Counted from the stretch's first letter, positions 26,301 through 35,518 are shown. The stretch: DNA of 64,000 nt from an uncultured Faecalibacterium sp. (GCA_934524985.1 CAKSYT010000001.1:124001-188000), one strand, 5' to 3'. Numbers and translations are program-made. Notes: generated from the letters alone by a model not told the origin.

Positions 26301-27680
26301 CTAGTATAGCGTTTTTGATTGTGCCTCTTCAAAAAATCTCTCCTTGGCACGCTGCCGGCGGAGTTCTTTTGCACTTTGAAAAGCTGCGCTTGCAGCCAGA
26401 TCCAACATGGCAGCAAGGATAAGCGAAATGATGGCAGGCAGAGCGTTCCTGATACCGACCTGCTTGATGTGCAGCACAGCCCAGGTGGTTTGGATGCTAT
26501 TACGTTCTTTTTTGAGATAAGTCCCGGTCAGCTTGTCCAGCGTCGTCAGATGCTCGTCACGGTTCGAAAGAGGGGAGGCGGCGATCTCGGCACGGAGCCC
26601 TTCCAACTCCTCGCGCCATACAGTCTGCACGGCTTCCAGTGCCTGCTGGTCATCCTCCGCTGCACCGGCGGCGGCAAGACGCTGCGCAAGCGCAGGCTGT
26701 TCCGCCTGATGCGCCTTCAGGCTGGTGTTCAGCTCGACCAAGGCTGCATAATCCAGTACACTGTCGCGCAGAATAGCTAATTTCGCGGTATCAATGGGAA
26801 GTTCCACTGCCATGGCTTGTGCCACAAGGGCGTCCGCATCCTCCCGCAAGGCGCCGGTGTCCAGAGTCCCCTCCATCAGTGCACTGCGCATCGCCTTGGC
26901 ACCGGCGCTCACCGCTGCTGCGCCGGTATTTTCCTGTACACCCAGAGAGACCGAAAGGGTGTTGAAATCGGTTCTAATGTCACGGTAGAAGGCTTTTTGT
27001 TTGCTTGTGGCTGCCATGTCGATCAGACCATCCAGTGCGCCAACGCTTTGCTCGATAAGCAGTCGGGCGTTCTGGGCGTCTCCGCTGTGCACCAGCGCTG
27101 CCGCCGTAAGGAGATTCTGGAACATGATGTCGTCTTCATATCCCTTGGGATACCGACTTTGCTGCTGTGCATACCTGGCTTTGAGAGCTTCCGCATCTGT
27201 TGTAGTGGAAATATTTCCGCTGCTTGCCGCCCCTTCGGCATCCGCGGCGGCGGCTTCCAATGCGTCAAGTTCAGAAAAAACAGTCATGCGCAGGTCATCC
27301 AGCTGGGTGGCGGTGTCTTTCTGGACTTTAGGCAGAAGTTCTGTATAGACATAGTTTACGCCAGTTTCAGCTGCTTCTCTGAACTGCCCGGCAGGGTAGC
27401 TGGTTTCCACGAATTGGAAAGACGACAGACTGACTGAAACCAGAAATGCCAGCCAAAAGCTGATGCTTTTCCGGCTGCCGCTGAAAACGATCTCGGTAAT
27501 CTGGACGACAGCTGATGCCAGAAACGCCAGCCCGGCCTGACCCACAAAAAACAGCGTGACCATGCCTTTTTGGGTGGAATACCAAGAAAGGAGCGATGCC
27601 AGCGCAAACACGAACGAGAGCACCCACAGGCGTGTCTCCGTTCTCATACCGGGTTTGGGTTCCTTTTTTTCAAGCTTCAT
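26301..27680 (-). CDS. Membrane protein of the kinase operon, unknown function
   Basis: The 459-residue protein has three N-terminal membrane segments (about residues 15-95). A long Ala-rich helical region of about 300 residues follows, probably outside the membrane and coiled-coil in part. One membrane segment near residue 415-435 (ALPAIISLILAAMLDLAASAA) precedes a basic cytoplasmic tail. I do not recognise the family. Its overall plan suggests a structural or sensing component for the downstream cell-wall enzymes. The start lies one base after the previous gene's stop. Confidence 0.8.
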   Translation of the reverse strand: MKLEKKEPKPGMRTETRLWVLSFVFALASLLSWYSTQKGMVTLFFVGQAGLAFLASAVVQITEIVFSGSRKSISFWLAFLVSVSLSSFQFVETSYPAGQFREAAETGVNYVYTELLPKVQKDTATQLDDLRMTVFSELDALEAAAADAEGAASSGNISTTTDAEALKARYAQQQSRYPKGYEDDIMFQNLLTAAALVHSGDAQNARLLIEQSVGALDGLIDMAATSKQKAFYRDIRTDFNTLSVSLGVQENTGAAAVSAGAKAMRSALMEGTLDTGALREDADALVAQAMAVELPIDTAKLAILRDSVLDYAALVELNTSLKAHQAEQPALAQRLAAAGAAEDDQQALEAVQTVWREELEGLRAEIAASPLSNRDEHLTTLDKLTGTYLKKERNSIQTTWAVLHIKQVGIRNALPAIISLILAAMLDLAASAAFQSAKELRRQRAKERFFEEAQSKTLY

Positions 27681-27681
27681 T

Positions 27682-28134
27682 TCACGATGCCTCCCTTGTC
27701 AAAATGGTGTCTGCAAGTTCATCAATGTCCGCACAAAGGTCAATTTCAGGCGGTTTGCTGTCTTTTTTTGTGTTTTTTGGTTTGCCTTCTTTTTCGTCAA
27801 AAATCTCTCCGGGATCATCGCTGACCAGATCGAAGATCCTGACAAGCGCTCCTACCATTGCAAACAGACCATCCAGCAGTGCCAGCAGATCCTTCCAGTG
27901 CACCGCCAATTCCCATACCATCCCGCCTACTAGAGCCATGCAAAGCGCGCCGGTCATTACCTCGGCAACATCTTTGAGGTGCGTAGGAAACGAGCGGATA
28001 AATGCAACCGCCGTTCCGGCGTGCTCTACCAGCCCGGTTAATGTAAGGAACCACACCATGAGAGCCCCTACGATCATGCAAAGCACGATGCACAGCAGCA
28101 GCCGCAAGGTTGCGAGAAATTTATCTTTGCTCAT
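27682..28134 (-). CDS. Membrane protein, first gene of the kinase operon, unknown
   Basis: The 150-residue protein starts at 28134 (ATGAGCAAAG) behind GAAAGGA; an in-frame ATG at 28170 has no ribosome site. It has three hydrophobic segments and a charged cytoplasmic-type C-terminal tail (KEGKPKNTKKDSKPPE). It leads the operon, being the first gene after a TATAAT box at 28192-28197. The family is not recognised. Confidence 0.75.
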   Translation of the reverse strand: MSKDKFLATLRLLLCIVLCMIVGALMVWFLTLTGLVEHAGTAVAFIRSFPTHLKDVAEVMTGALCMALVGGMVWELAVHWKDLLALLDGLFAMVGALVRIFDLVSDDPGEIFDEKEGKPKNTKKDSKPPEIDLCADIDELADTILTREAS

Positions 28135-28191
28135 AGGCAACGTCCTTTCTGTCTTGCTATTCCCGGCCAATGTCCCCCCGGGGACGATTCC

Positions 28192-28197
28192 ATTATA
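28192..28197 (-). promoter_or_regulatory. Probable -10 box of the kinase/PBP operon
   Basis: A perfect TATAAT on the minus strand lies about 58 nt before the first gene. No good -35 is visible at 17-18 nt, so an activator or an extended element may be involved. A small GC-rich inverted repeat (GTCCCC/GGGGAC) lies just downstream. Confidence 0.4.
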
Positions 28198-28505
28198 CTC
28201 AAAAACACATTCACACCTCTAAAAATATAAAACAGCGATGCTGCGAATATTTGTAGGGAAATGCCGGTTTTGCTGTGCTGTGGGGGCTGCTCTGTCATGC
28301 ACCACAACACTCGGCTGCAAGCTTTGTGCAGCCTGATATGAACCGGCTGCCTGCACGGTGAACGGCTACAAATATGATGAGTGGAAGAAGCCTTTTATGG
28401 CGATTCCTATTCGAAGGCGGCTTGAGATATTTTTTTGACTTATTTCGTTGTCCTCTTGACGGGGGACACACCAAGAGCAGCGCTGAAAAAACGAAGTCCA
28501 GATAA

Positions 28506-28558
28506 ACAAAGATAGCCTAGGATTCTTCCCTCATGGAAGAGCCCTAGGCTATCTTTGT
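28506..28558. repeat. Long hairpin in a 550-nt gene-free gap
   Basis: A perfect 16-bp stem (28506-28521 with 28543-28558) encloses a second short stem CTTCC/GGAAG. Another short inverted repeat (CTGCATCG CA CGATGCAG) lies near 28590. The gap 28198-28749 separates the leftward kinase operon from the AT-hook gene and shows no gene. The hairpin may terminate transcription of the AT-hook gene or be a repeat element. Confidence 0.5.
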
Positions 28559-28749
28559 GTTATAAAAGTGTTTGGGACAAACGCGCAGCCTGCATCGCAC
28601 GATGCAGAACACAAGGGGATTGGGCACAGCCCAACAAGCATTTTGAATTTGGATTTTGAAAAAACTGATTCAAAAATCGCAAGTTGGTACCAAGTTGCAC
28701 TGCTTGCCGCGTAGAAATTCCCGTAAACTTCTGCGCCAGAAATTTTAAA

Positions 28750-29085
28750 TCACTTCAGCTTTGCGAGAATATCGTCTGCGCTCACGCCGCTGGCCAGCAG
28801 CTTTTTCAGCACGTCCTCGGCTTCGGCTTTCTTTGCGGATTCCGCTGCTTTGGTTTCAGCTTTGAACTTTTTGGCTTCGATTCTAGCGATTTCCTTGTCG
28901 ATAGATTTCAGCTCGGCCTTCTTGGTTTTCAGGTCGGCTTTCAGAGCATCAATGTTCGCAGTGATGGATGCGATTTCAGCAGCAACGGCTTCCTTTGCGG
29001 ACTGCTTTTCGGCGATCTGCGCAGTAAAGTCAACGGTTGCTTTTACGGTCTTGGTCTTGTTCTTGCTTCCTTTGGGACGGGGCAT
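28750..29085 (-). CDS. AT-hook plus coiled-coil small protein (copy A)
   Basis: The 111-residue protein begins MPRPKGSKNK, close to the AT-hook core that binds the minor groove of AT-rich DNA. A continuous Ala/Lys/Glu coiled coil of about 65 residues follows, then a conserved C-terminal helix VLKKLLASGVSADDILAKLK. The start at 29085 lies 6 nt after GGAGGTG. A clear paralogue lies at 50507-50839 on the other side of the AT-rich capsule locus. The plan (oligomerising coil plus AT-hook) is that of a nucleoid-associated or silencing protein, but this is inference. Confidence 0.8.
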   Translation of the reverse strand: MPRPKGSKNKTKTVKATVDFTAQIAEKQSAKEAVAAEIASITANIDALKADLKTKKAELKSIDKEIARIEAKKFKAETKAAESAKKAEAEDVLKKLLASGVSADDILAKLK

Positions 29086-29384
29086 AGGTGACACCTCCAA
29101 TATTTTTTGATGGTTTCAGTATAACACTCGTTTTTTATGTTCGCAAGAGGTGCAGTATGTAGAATAAAATATATTTTGATTGAACAGTAAAACAATTTGG
29201 AAATACGAATATTTGAGCCGCGCTTACAGCCAGAAAGCTTCTCTTAGCTCCTCAATGATCCTCACATTGTCGTCCGGGAGGATTCCACCATTTGATTTTA
29301 TCCTTGGAAATTGCGGATTTCTATGATTTGAGCGCATTATCAATCAGAACTTGCTTCAGATTTCTTCCAGCCTACTTTATAAAA

Positions 29385-29840
29385 CTATTTTTTCTGATGA
29401 TTCTTCAAGGTTTCGAGAAGTTTCTTATATGTCGAATTATATTTTTCCAAGTCCAACCCATCGTCTGATGAGTAAAACATGATTCTTTTCAATTCTTTGT
29501 ACTGCGAAATAGCATCTTTTTTTACAGCCCCTTGTTCCTCTTTTAACCTATAGTGGTAATCATAGTCATATACCAGATCATATATTTTATAGAGCTGTTC
29601 GACGTCATCTGGCTCTAAAAATGTGCACTCAGCTACAATGGACTGCCACTCACTGAAGTACCTGATATTTACAGAACTTCCTTCTGTTTTTAAATAGCTT
29701 TCAATGCTCTTTAAATCGTAGTACAAAACTGAAGCAGCTTGCCTTGTTTGAGCCCCGCTCTGACTATAGTAAACAAGCCACCCACCTAGCAGCGTACAAG
29801 CGCCACCGATTGTTGCTGATGCTAAAGATGACCAATCCAT
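29385..29840 (-). CDS. Hypothetical protein with N-terminal membrane segment
   Basis: The 151-residue protein opens with a hydrophobic segment (SLASATIGGACTLLGGWLVYY). A soluble helical region rich in Tyr, Asp and Lys follows. It is AT-rich compared with the core genes and stands alone, with an AAAGGAAAAA site before the start. This plan resembles small membrane-anchored accessory proteins. I do not recognise a family. Confidence 0.6.
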   Translation of the reverse strand: MDWSSLASATIGGACTLLGGWLVYYSQSGAQTRQAASVLYYDLKSIESYLKTEGSSVNIRYFSEWQSIVAECTFLEPDDVEQLYKIYDLVYDYDYHYRLKEEQGAVKKDAISQYKELKRIMFYSSDDGLDLEKYNSTYKKLLETLKNHQKK

Positions 29841-30237
29841 AAATTTTTCCTTTTTCCCAATTACCTTAGTTTTCTTGGCCGCTATATTAGCGTTGCCTGC
29901 CGCTCACCGCGTAGAAGTGTGCAAAGTTTCGAGCAGAAAAGCCGTGAGAAATTTCTCACGTTTCAAATATAACCCTTTAAAACCAAGTTTTCAAGGGCAC
30001 TGGTGAAATATACATGAACCTGTATTGCAGTATCAAAGCTGCATACAAATACCTCAAGTCCTAATAGTAAGCCGATTTTGCTTCCCCCTGCGGCTTGGAC
30101 ACCTATCTGACCACTTATTTTGTCCATCGTCGTTTTAAGCTGTGTTTTTCATGCGAAACTGGGCAATTTGCAAAAAACTTTCAGCTTCTGCGAGGTTTTT
30201 TCTAAGGCCATGTGGGATGCATTTGTAAGGATTTCTA
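29841..30237. other. Gene-free stretch before the capsule locus
   Basis: This is AT-rich sequence without a defensible gene. A short inverted repeat (GTGAGAAATTTCTCAC) lies near 29947-29962. It probably holds regulatory sequence and decayed DNA at the left edge of the capsule locus. Confidence 0.4.
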
Positions 30238-30266
30238 TTGATTCCCAGATATAACCATGATAAAAT
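30238..30266 (+). promoter_or_regulatory. Candidate promoter of the capsule locus
   Basis: TTGATT (30238-30243) and TAAAAT (30261-30266) are exactly 17 nt apart on the plus strand. They lie upstream of the helicase remnant and the initiating sugar transferase. Confidence 0.4.
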
Positions 30267-30336
30267 AATGAGAGAATTCAAACAACGATGTCGAAAGATT
30301 GGTATCCTCCATTTTCACTGTGGGGGATATCCCTTT

Positions 30337-30651
30337 ATGCGGGAAGGGGTGAACAAGGTGGCATTATGTCTGTTTGAGCACAATGAGAAAGCATATCGTG
30401 CAGTAGTCCGGATGATGGAGCAGTACAGTGAAGCCGATATTATCCACCCGACCGGCACCGGAAAGAGCTACATTGCAATTAAAACGACCCTTGGCGAATC
30501 AGCCGTCAGGGGCTTTTTGCCTGCTCTGAAATATGCGACCAGGGTCCATCGGAACCAGAAAACACTTGCAAAGTATCAGGCGCAGGTGGACAACTCGTGG
30601 ACATCGGAGCAGGCTGCGCAAGCCGAAACAGTTACGGCAAAAGCAGGTTAA
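30337..30651 (+). pseudogene. Remnant of a superfamily II helicase N-terminus
   Basis: The frame contains LFEHNEKAYRAVVRMME followed by ADIIHPTGTGKSYIA. The latter is the Walker A (motif I) region of DEAD/DEAH-type helicases linked to restriction or Ssl2-like proteins. It then runs into unrelated sequence and stops after about 50 codons, so helicase motifs II-VI are absent. No good ribosome site is present. I read this as a truncated gene left by rearrangement at the edge of the capsule locus. Confidence 0.6.
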
Positions 30652-30696
30652 AGCAAGAAACTTACAAACAAACGTAAATTTATGTGAGGAGAAAAA

Positions 30697-31371
30697 ATGG
30701 CTACGAATACTGTCGGAATCGATAAGGAAGTTGAAGTTAACCGCAAGGAAAATCTGCGCGATCATCGCCTGTACTGGATCGGGCGGCGGACACAGGACGT
30801 GATCCTGTCATCTCTGGCGCTGGTGGTGCTGTCGCCGGTCATGCTGGCTACGGCTATCGCAATTGTGGTGGACGACCCGTCTGCAGGCCCTGTCTTTAGT
30901 CAGGAGCGCATCGGACGCAACGGAAAGCCCTTCAAGTTCTATAAGTTCCGCTCCATGTGCCCTAATGCGGAGGCAAAACTGGACGACCTTTTGGACCAGA
31001 ACGAGATGGATGGTCCTGTGTTCAAGATCAAGGACGACCCGCGCATTACCCGTGTGGGCAAGTTTATCCGCAAGACCAGCCTGGATGAGCTGCCGCAGCT
31101 GTGGAACATTCTGAAGGGCGATATGAGCATCGTTGGCCCTCGCCCGGCACTTCCCCGTGAGGTGGAGCAATACGGCGACTACGAAAAGCAGCGCCTGTAT
31201 GTGACCCCCGGCCTGAGCTGCTACTGGCAGATCGCCCCGCACCGTAATGACCTCTCCTTTGAAGAGTGGATGGATTTGGACGTGAAATACGTCAAGGAGC
31301 GCAGCTTCTGGGTGGATTGGAAAATTATTTTTAAGACGTTTAAGGTGTGTTTGTTGGGGCGTGGGGAGTAA
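30697..31371 (+). CDS. Initiating polyprenyl-phosphate sugar-1-phosphate transferase
   Basis: This membrane enzyme moves the first sugar-1-phosphate to undecaprenyl phosphate, starting a capsule or exopolysaccharide repeat unit. The 224-residue protein has one membrane segment (about residues 32-52), then FYKFRSM, DPRITRVGKFIRKTSLDELPQLWNILKGD (residues 126-155) and GPRP. These are the complete catalytic signature of WcaJ/EpsL-type transferases. The start follows GTGAGGAG. Its GC content is higher than that of the glycosyltransferase genes that follow, suggesting the cluster behind it was exchanged. Confidence 0.95.
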   Translation: MATNTVGIDKEVEVNRKENLRDHRLYWIGRRTQDVILSSLALVVLSPVMLATAIAIVVDDPSAGPVFSQERIGRNGKPFKFYKFRSMCPNAEAKLDDLLDQNEMDGPVFKIKDDPRITRVGKFIRKTSLDELPQLWNILKGDMSIVGPRPALPREVEQYGDYEKQRLYVTPGLSCYWQIAPHRNDLSFEEWMDLDVKYVKERSFWVDWKIIFKTFKVCLLGRGE

Positions 31372-31409
31372 AAAATAGTACATGGAAGGAAAACGGTTGG
31401 AGAGACGAG

Positions 31410-31808
31410 ATGGAGAGAGACCTTAGAATTGCGGTATTTGGACAGAAACGATTGTCGAGAGAGGGCGGCGTAGAGATCGTTGTAAAGGAGCTGTGTACAC
31501 GGATGGCACGGCAAGGTTGTCAGGTGACCTGCTACAACCGGTCGGGGCACCATGTGAGCGGTGCAGAGTATGACGATATCGATAGCACGAACTATGAGGG
31601 GATTCGGCAGAAGCACGTTCCGACGATAGAAAAGAAAGGGGCTAGAGATATAATACGCGGCTGTCATAATAGGGACAAGGGTACGGCAGAGAATGAAAGG
31701 CTCCGCGACCCGAAGTTCATATTTTCTTACCCGAAGAATGAACGACTGATCTTTTTGAACGGCAGAAATCCTACGCAGAAAGAAATCTCGACCATGAGGG
31801 TGGGGTGA
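31410..31808 (+). pseudogene. Truncated duplicate of the adjacent glycosyltransferase
   Basis: The first 75 or so codons (AVFGQKRLSREGGVEIVV, then CYNRSGHHVSGAEYDD) closely match the N-terminus of the glycosyltransferase at 31898. Homology stops near 31640 and the frame runs on through unrelated sequence to 31808. It lacks the nucleotide-sugar-binding half of a GT4 enzyme and should be inactive. It is probably left by a recombination that inserted or replaced a glycosyltransferase gene. Confidence 0.8.
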
Positions 31809-31897
31809 CAGCCAGCGGACAGGCGAGCGAGCCTATCCGCTCTTTGTGTTGGCCGAGAGATTGATGAAGAAATTGAGTGGGATTGTGGGAAGGATTT

Positions 31898-33028
31898 ATG
31901 AGTAAGAAACTTGCGATTGCGATGTTCGGACAGAAGCGATTATCGAGAGAAGGCGGAGTAGAGATCGTTGTCAAAGAACTCTGCACCCGAATGGCACAGG
32001 ATGGCTGTGACGTGACCTGCTACAACAGAGCAGGCCATCATGTGAGTGGTGCAGAATATGACGATGCTGGTAAAACGGAGTACGAGGGAATCCGTCAGAA
32101 GTCTGTTCCGACCATTGAACGGCGTGGACTTGCGGCGGTAAGCTCTTCCTTTTTCGCAGCACTTTATAGTGCATTTGGAAGATATGATGTGGTGCATATC
32201 CACGCCGAAGGACCGGCCTTCTTTACATGGCTGCCGAAGATGTTTGGGAAACGAGTTGTAGTTACCGTTCATGGCGTCGACTGGCAGCGCGAGAAATGGC
32301 AATCAGGACTTGGCTCTAAGTTTATCCATCAAGGCGAAAAAAATGCTGTGAAATATGCGGACGAGGTCATTGTTCTGAGCAAAGGAGTGCAAGACTATTT
32401 TAAGGAAACTTATGGAAGAGAAACGCACTTTATCCCCAATGGCGTGAATAGGCCGCAGATTCGGGAAGCAAAGCTGATCACGGATAATTTTGGATTGGAA
32501 AAAGACTCCTACATACTGTTCCTCGGTCGTCTGGTGCCGGAAAAGGGTATTCGATATCTGGTTGAGGCTTTCAAGAATGTTGAGACGGATAAAAAGCTGG
32601 TCATTGCAGGCGGCTCCAGTGATACGGATTCCTTTATGGAGGAATTGAAAGAGCTGGCAAAGGGTGACGAACGGATTCTCTTTACCGGGTTTGTACAGGG
32701 AGCGATGCTGGATGAACTGTACAGCAACGCTTATATCTATACGCTACCGTCTGATCTGGAAGGAATGCCATTAAGTCTGCTGGAGGCAATGAGTTATGGA
32801 AACTGCTGTCTGGTTTCTGACATTCCAGAGTGTGCAGAGGTCGTTGAAGACAAGGCATTGATTTTCAAAAAGTCGGATGTAGAGGACTTGCAAGAAAAAT
32901 TGCAAGATGCCTGTGACCATCCTGAACTGGTTATGAAAATGAAGAATCAGGCAGCTGACTTTATCTGTGAGAAATATAACTGGGATGAAGTTGTAAAGGA
33001 AACGATGAAACTGTACAGGAGAAAATAA
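31898..33028 (+). CDS. GT4-family glycosyltransferase
   Basis: The 376-residue GT-B retaining glycosyltransferase adds a sugar during repeat-unit assembly at the cytoplasmic membrane face. The N-terminal domain has GGVEIVVKELC and the acceptor-side HIHAEGPAFFTW. The C-terminal donor domain has LFLGRLVPEKGIRYLVEA and PSDLEGMPLSLLEAMSYG, the E-x7-E type motif. The ATG at 31898 follows GGGAAGGAT; upstream in-frame codons are less likely. The donor sugar cannot be named. Confidence 0.92.
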   Translation: MSKKLAIAMFGQKRLSREGGVEIVVKELCTRMAQDGCDVTCYNRAGHHVSGAEYDDAGKTEYEGIRQKSVPTIERRGLAAVSSSFFAALYSAFGRYDVVHIHAEGPAFFTWLPKMFGKRVVVTVHGVDWQREKWQSGLGSKFIHQGEKNAVKYADEVIVLSKGVQDYFKETYGRETHFIPNGVNRPQIREAKLITDNFGLEKDSYILFLGRLVPEKGIRYLVEAFKNVETDKKLVIAGGSSDTDSFMEELKELAKGDERILFTGFVQGAMLDELYSNAYIYTLPSDLEGMPLSLLEAMSYGNCCLVSDIPECAEVVEDKALIFKKSDVEDLQEKLQDACDHPELVMKMKNQAADFICEKYNWDEVVKETMKLYRRK

Positions 33029-33030
33029 TA

Positions 33031-33061
33031 GATGAGAGTATTGATAATAAATACTCTCATC
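33031..33061. repeat. 12-bp inverted repeat after the glycosyltransferase
   Basis: GATGAGAGTATT and AATACTCTCATC enclose a 7-nt loop immediately after the stop. No T-run follows, so it may be an attenuating hairpin. The rest of 33062-33293 has only short broken frames, possibly decayed coding DNA. Confidence 0.5.
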
Positions 33062-33293
33062 TAACCGAAACAGCAGATGATTTTATCAAAAGGACTTTAA
33101 GCATTATTACCTGCGTTTGGATGGAGCACTTTGGTTTATGAATAACACATTGGAAGTGCTTCATCTGAACAGAGGTAGTGAAATAGAACATAGAATATAA
33201 CGGTTGACACTTGAATTGCTGAGAAAATATTTATCGGCAGAAAGACAGTACGTAACCCGTATTGTGAAAAGAAATTTATAAGGAGAAAAGGCA

Positions 33294-34415
33294 ATGATAA
33301 GAATTCTTCATTCTGTCAGCAATATGGATCGTGCTGGTATTGAGACGATGCTGATGAACTATTATCGATATATGGATAAGTCAAAAGTCCAGTTTGATTT
33401 TTTGTGTAACAAGAAAAAGCCGGGAGCATATGATGATGAAATCAAATCTATGGGTGGAAGGATTTACCATACACCGGGACTGAATCCAGCGAAGTATCCT
33501 GAATATCTCAAGTTTATGAGAAAATTATTCCATGAGCATCCGGAATATAAAATTGTTGAGGCGCACAATGGGGCGCTTGGCGTGTATGCACTTCATGCTG
33601 CCAAAGTGAGCAAAATCCCTGTGCGCATTTTTCATGCTCACGGGGCAAGTATAACAAAGGATTGGAAATTACCGATTAAACTTGTTTGCAAAGCAATGTT
33701 GCCCGCCAATATGAATGAGCATTATTCATGTGGTGTTGAAGCTGCAAGATGCTATTTTGGAAATAAGGTAGTTGGCGAAAAGGATTATGTGTTGATTCCG
33801 AATGCAATCAATATTTCAAATTTTGTTTTTAATGAATTAACACGAGAAAAAATCCGCAGAGAGAACGGATTAGATGGCAAGCATGTAATTGGACATGTAG
33901 GCAGGTTTATGGCTCAGAAGAATCACATGTTCTTGTTAGACGTATTTGCAGAAGTGCATAAATTAGATGAAAAGGCTCAGCTGGTTCTACTTGGCGATGG
34001 AGAATTGATGGAAGCGGTAAAACAAAAAGCTGATAAATTGAATCTTGAAAATAATATTACATTTGTGGGAAATGTAGGAAACGCAAATGAATGGTATCAG
34101 GCATTTGATTGCTTTGTTTTACCCTCAATCTGGGAGGGTCTCCCTGTTGTAGGTGTAGAGGCTCAAGCAGCAGATTTGCCCTGTGTTTTCTCAGCAAATG
34201 TAACAAGAGAAATTGGCTTCAGTGAACGAGCTGAATTTATTGGATTGGATGAGCCATTAAATAAATGGGCGAGGACAATAGGAAAGGCACTCCTACAGAC
34301 AAATAGAGTTGACAGAACAGATTTGATTACGGAAAAGCACTATAACATTGAAGTGGAAGCAGAGCGGCTGCAGGAACGATATCTGCAATTGTATAAGGAG
34401 CGGTGTCAGGCATGA
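33294..34415 (+). CDS. GT4-family glycosyltransferase, EpsF-like
   Basis: The 373-residue GT-B glycosyltransferase has an N-terminal block RILHSVSNMDRAGIETMLMNYYR. The donor-domain block VIGHVGRFMAQKNHMFLLD and the PSIWEGLPVVGVEAQAADLP motif hold the nucleotide-binding Glu residues. This plan is usual for EpsF-like enzymes in Firmicutes exopolysaccharide loci. The start follows AAGGAGAAAAGGCA. Its stop overlaps the next gene's ATG. Confidence 0.93.
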   Translation: MIRILHSVSNMDRAGIETMLMNYYRYMDKSKVQFDFLCNKKKPGAYDDEIKSMGGRIYHTPGLNPAKYPEYLKFMRKLFHEHPEYKIVEAHNGALGVYALHAAKVSKIPVRIFHAHGASITKDWKLPIKLVCKAMLPANMNEHYSCGVEAARCYFGNKVVGEKDYVLIPNAINISNFVFNELTREKIRRENGLDGKHVIGHVGRFMAQKNHMFLLDVFAEVHKLDEKAQLVLLGDGELMEAVKQKADKLNLENNITFVGNVGNANEWYQAFDCFVLPSIWEGLPVVGVEAQAADLPCVFSANVTREIGFSERAEFIGLDEPLNKWARTIGKALLQTNRVDRTDLITEKHYNIEVEAERLQERYLQLYKERCQA

Positions 34416-35470
34416 AGATTGGAATTTTGACGCATCATTACATAAATAATTTTGGGGCTTTTTTACAGGCCTATGCATTACAGACTGCTTTGCAGGAAAT
34501 GTATCCCAATGACGAAGTTCAAATTATAGATTGTATGAATGTGAAACATTTTGTGATTAATGCGGGAGGATGGTTTCGTTTTTATAAAAATAAAGAAACA
34601 CTGTCCGATTGGCTGCAAAAAATCAAATTGCCTATTACATTTGCGAAAGCCAGGAAAAAATATATGGCGCTTACGCCAACCTGCTACAATGCTAAAGATA
34701 TTGAAAAACTGGGTTTGGACTATATTGTAGTGGGTAGTGACGAAGTGTGGAACTATCAGGAGACAAAGGGAAACGCAAAAGTAAAATTTGGTGTTGGTTT
34801 GGAAAAAGAAAAACTGGTTGCGTATGCACCGAGTGTTGGTCAAACACATGAAACGGACGTACCTGAGTATGTAAAGACAGGAATTTTAAAGTTTAAGGCT
34901 GTGTCGGCAAGAGATCAGTTAACAGAAGAACTTGCTGAGAAAATTCGGAATGAGGAGATCGAAAGAGTTACAGATCCTACATTCCTCGTACATATTCCAG
35001 ATGAAGAAGTGCCAGTAGTGACTCAGCCATATATGCTTTTTTATTACTGCGATGGTCTGTCAGAGGTGGAAAAGCAGAAACTTATTGATTATGCACACAA
35101 AAAAGGTATGGCGGTTTATGGTGCAGGAGAATGCGATAAACGGTATACGGACATAACGGTCAATCTTACACCGTTTCAGTGGGTCTGGATGTTTCGGAAT
35201 GCAGCGTGTGTGGTAACCGGGACATTTCATGGAGCAGTATTCTCTATGCTTAACCATCGTCAGTTCGCTTGCTACTTGACAAATCCCAGCAGAATTCGGA
35301 AGGTTTCATCACTTCTTGGAGAGTTTGGGCTGGCAAATAGACGCTGCGAGGGAAATGCAATTCAAATTATCGAAACACTTAATCAAAAGATAGATTATGA
35401 TTCTATTGAGGTCGAGTTTAACAAAAGAAGAAGCAAAAGTAAAAAATTTCTCAAAAGGGCAATTGGTTAA
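34412..35470 (+). CDS. Polysaccharide pyruvyl transferase
   Basis: This enzyme adds a pyruvate ketal from phosphoenolpyruvate to a sugar of the repeat unit, giving it negative charge. The 352-residue protein has the family blocks GILTHHYINNFGAFLQAYALQ, YIVVGSDEVWN, LVAYAPSVGQ and VVTGTFHGAVFSM. ATG at 34412 lies 11 nt after AAGGAG and overlaps the previous stop; a GTG at 34403 is an alternative. It is followed by the iron-sulfur protein gene with which such transferases are often paired. Confidence 0.93.
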   Translation: MKIGILTHHYINNFGAFLQAYALQTALQEMYPNDEVQIIDCMNVKHFVINAGGWFRFYKNKETLSDWLQKIKLPITFAKARKKYMALTPTCYNAKDIEKLGLDYIVVGSDEVWNYQETKGNAKVKFGVGLEKEKLVAYAPSVGQTHETDVPEYVKTGILKFKAVSARDQLTEELAEKIRNEEIERVTDPTFLVHIPDEEVPVVTQPYMLFYYCDGLSEVEKQKLIDYAHKKGMAVYGAGECDKRYTDITVNLTPFQWVWMFRNAACVVTGTFHGAVFSMLNHRQFACYLTNPSRIRKVSSLLGEFGLANRRCEGNAIQIIETLNQKIDYDSIEVEFNKRRSKSKKFLKRAIG

Positions 35471-35518
35471 AAAACAGTGAATTGCTAGTGTGGGACGTAA
35501 ACAGATTGGATAGGGAAT

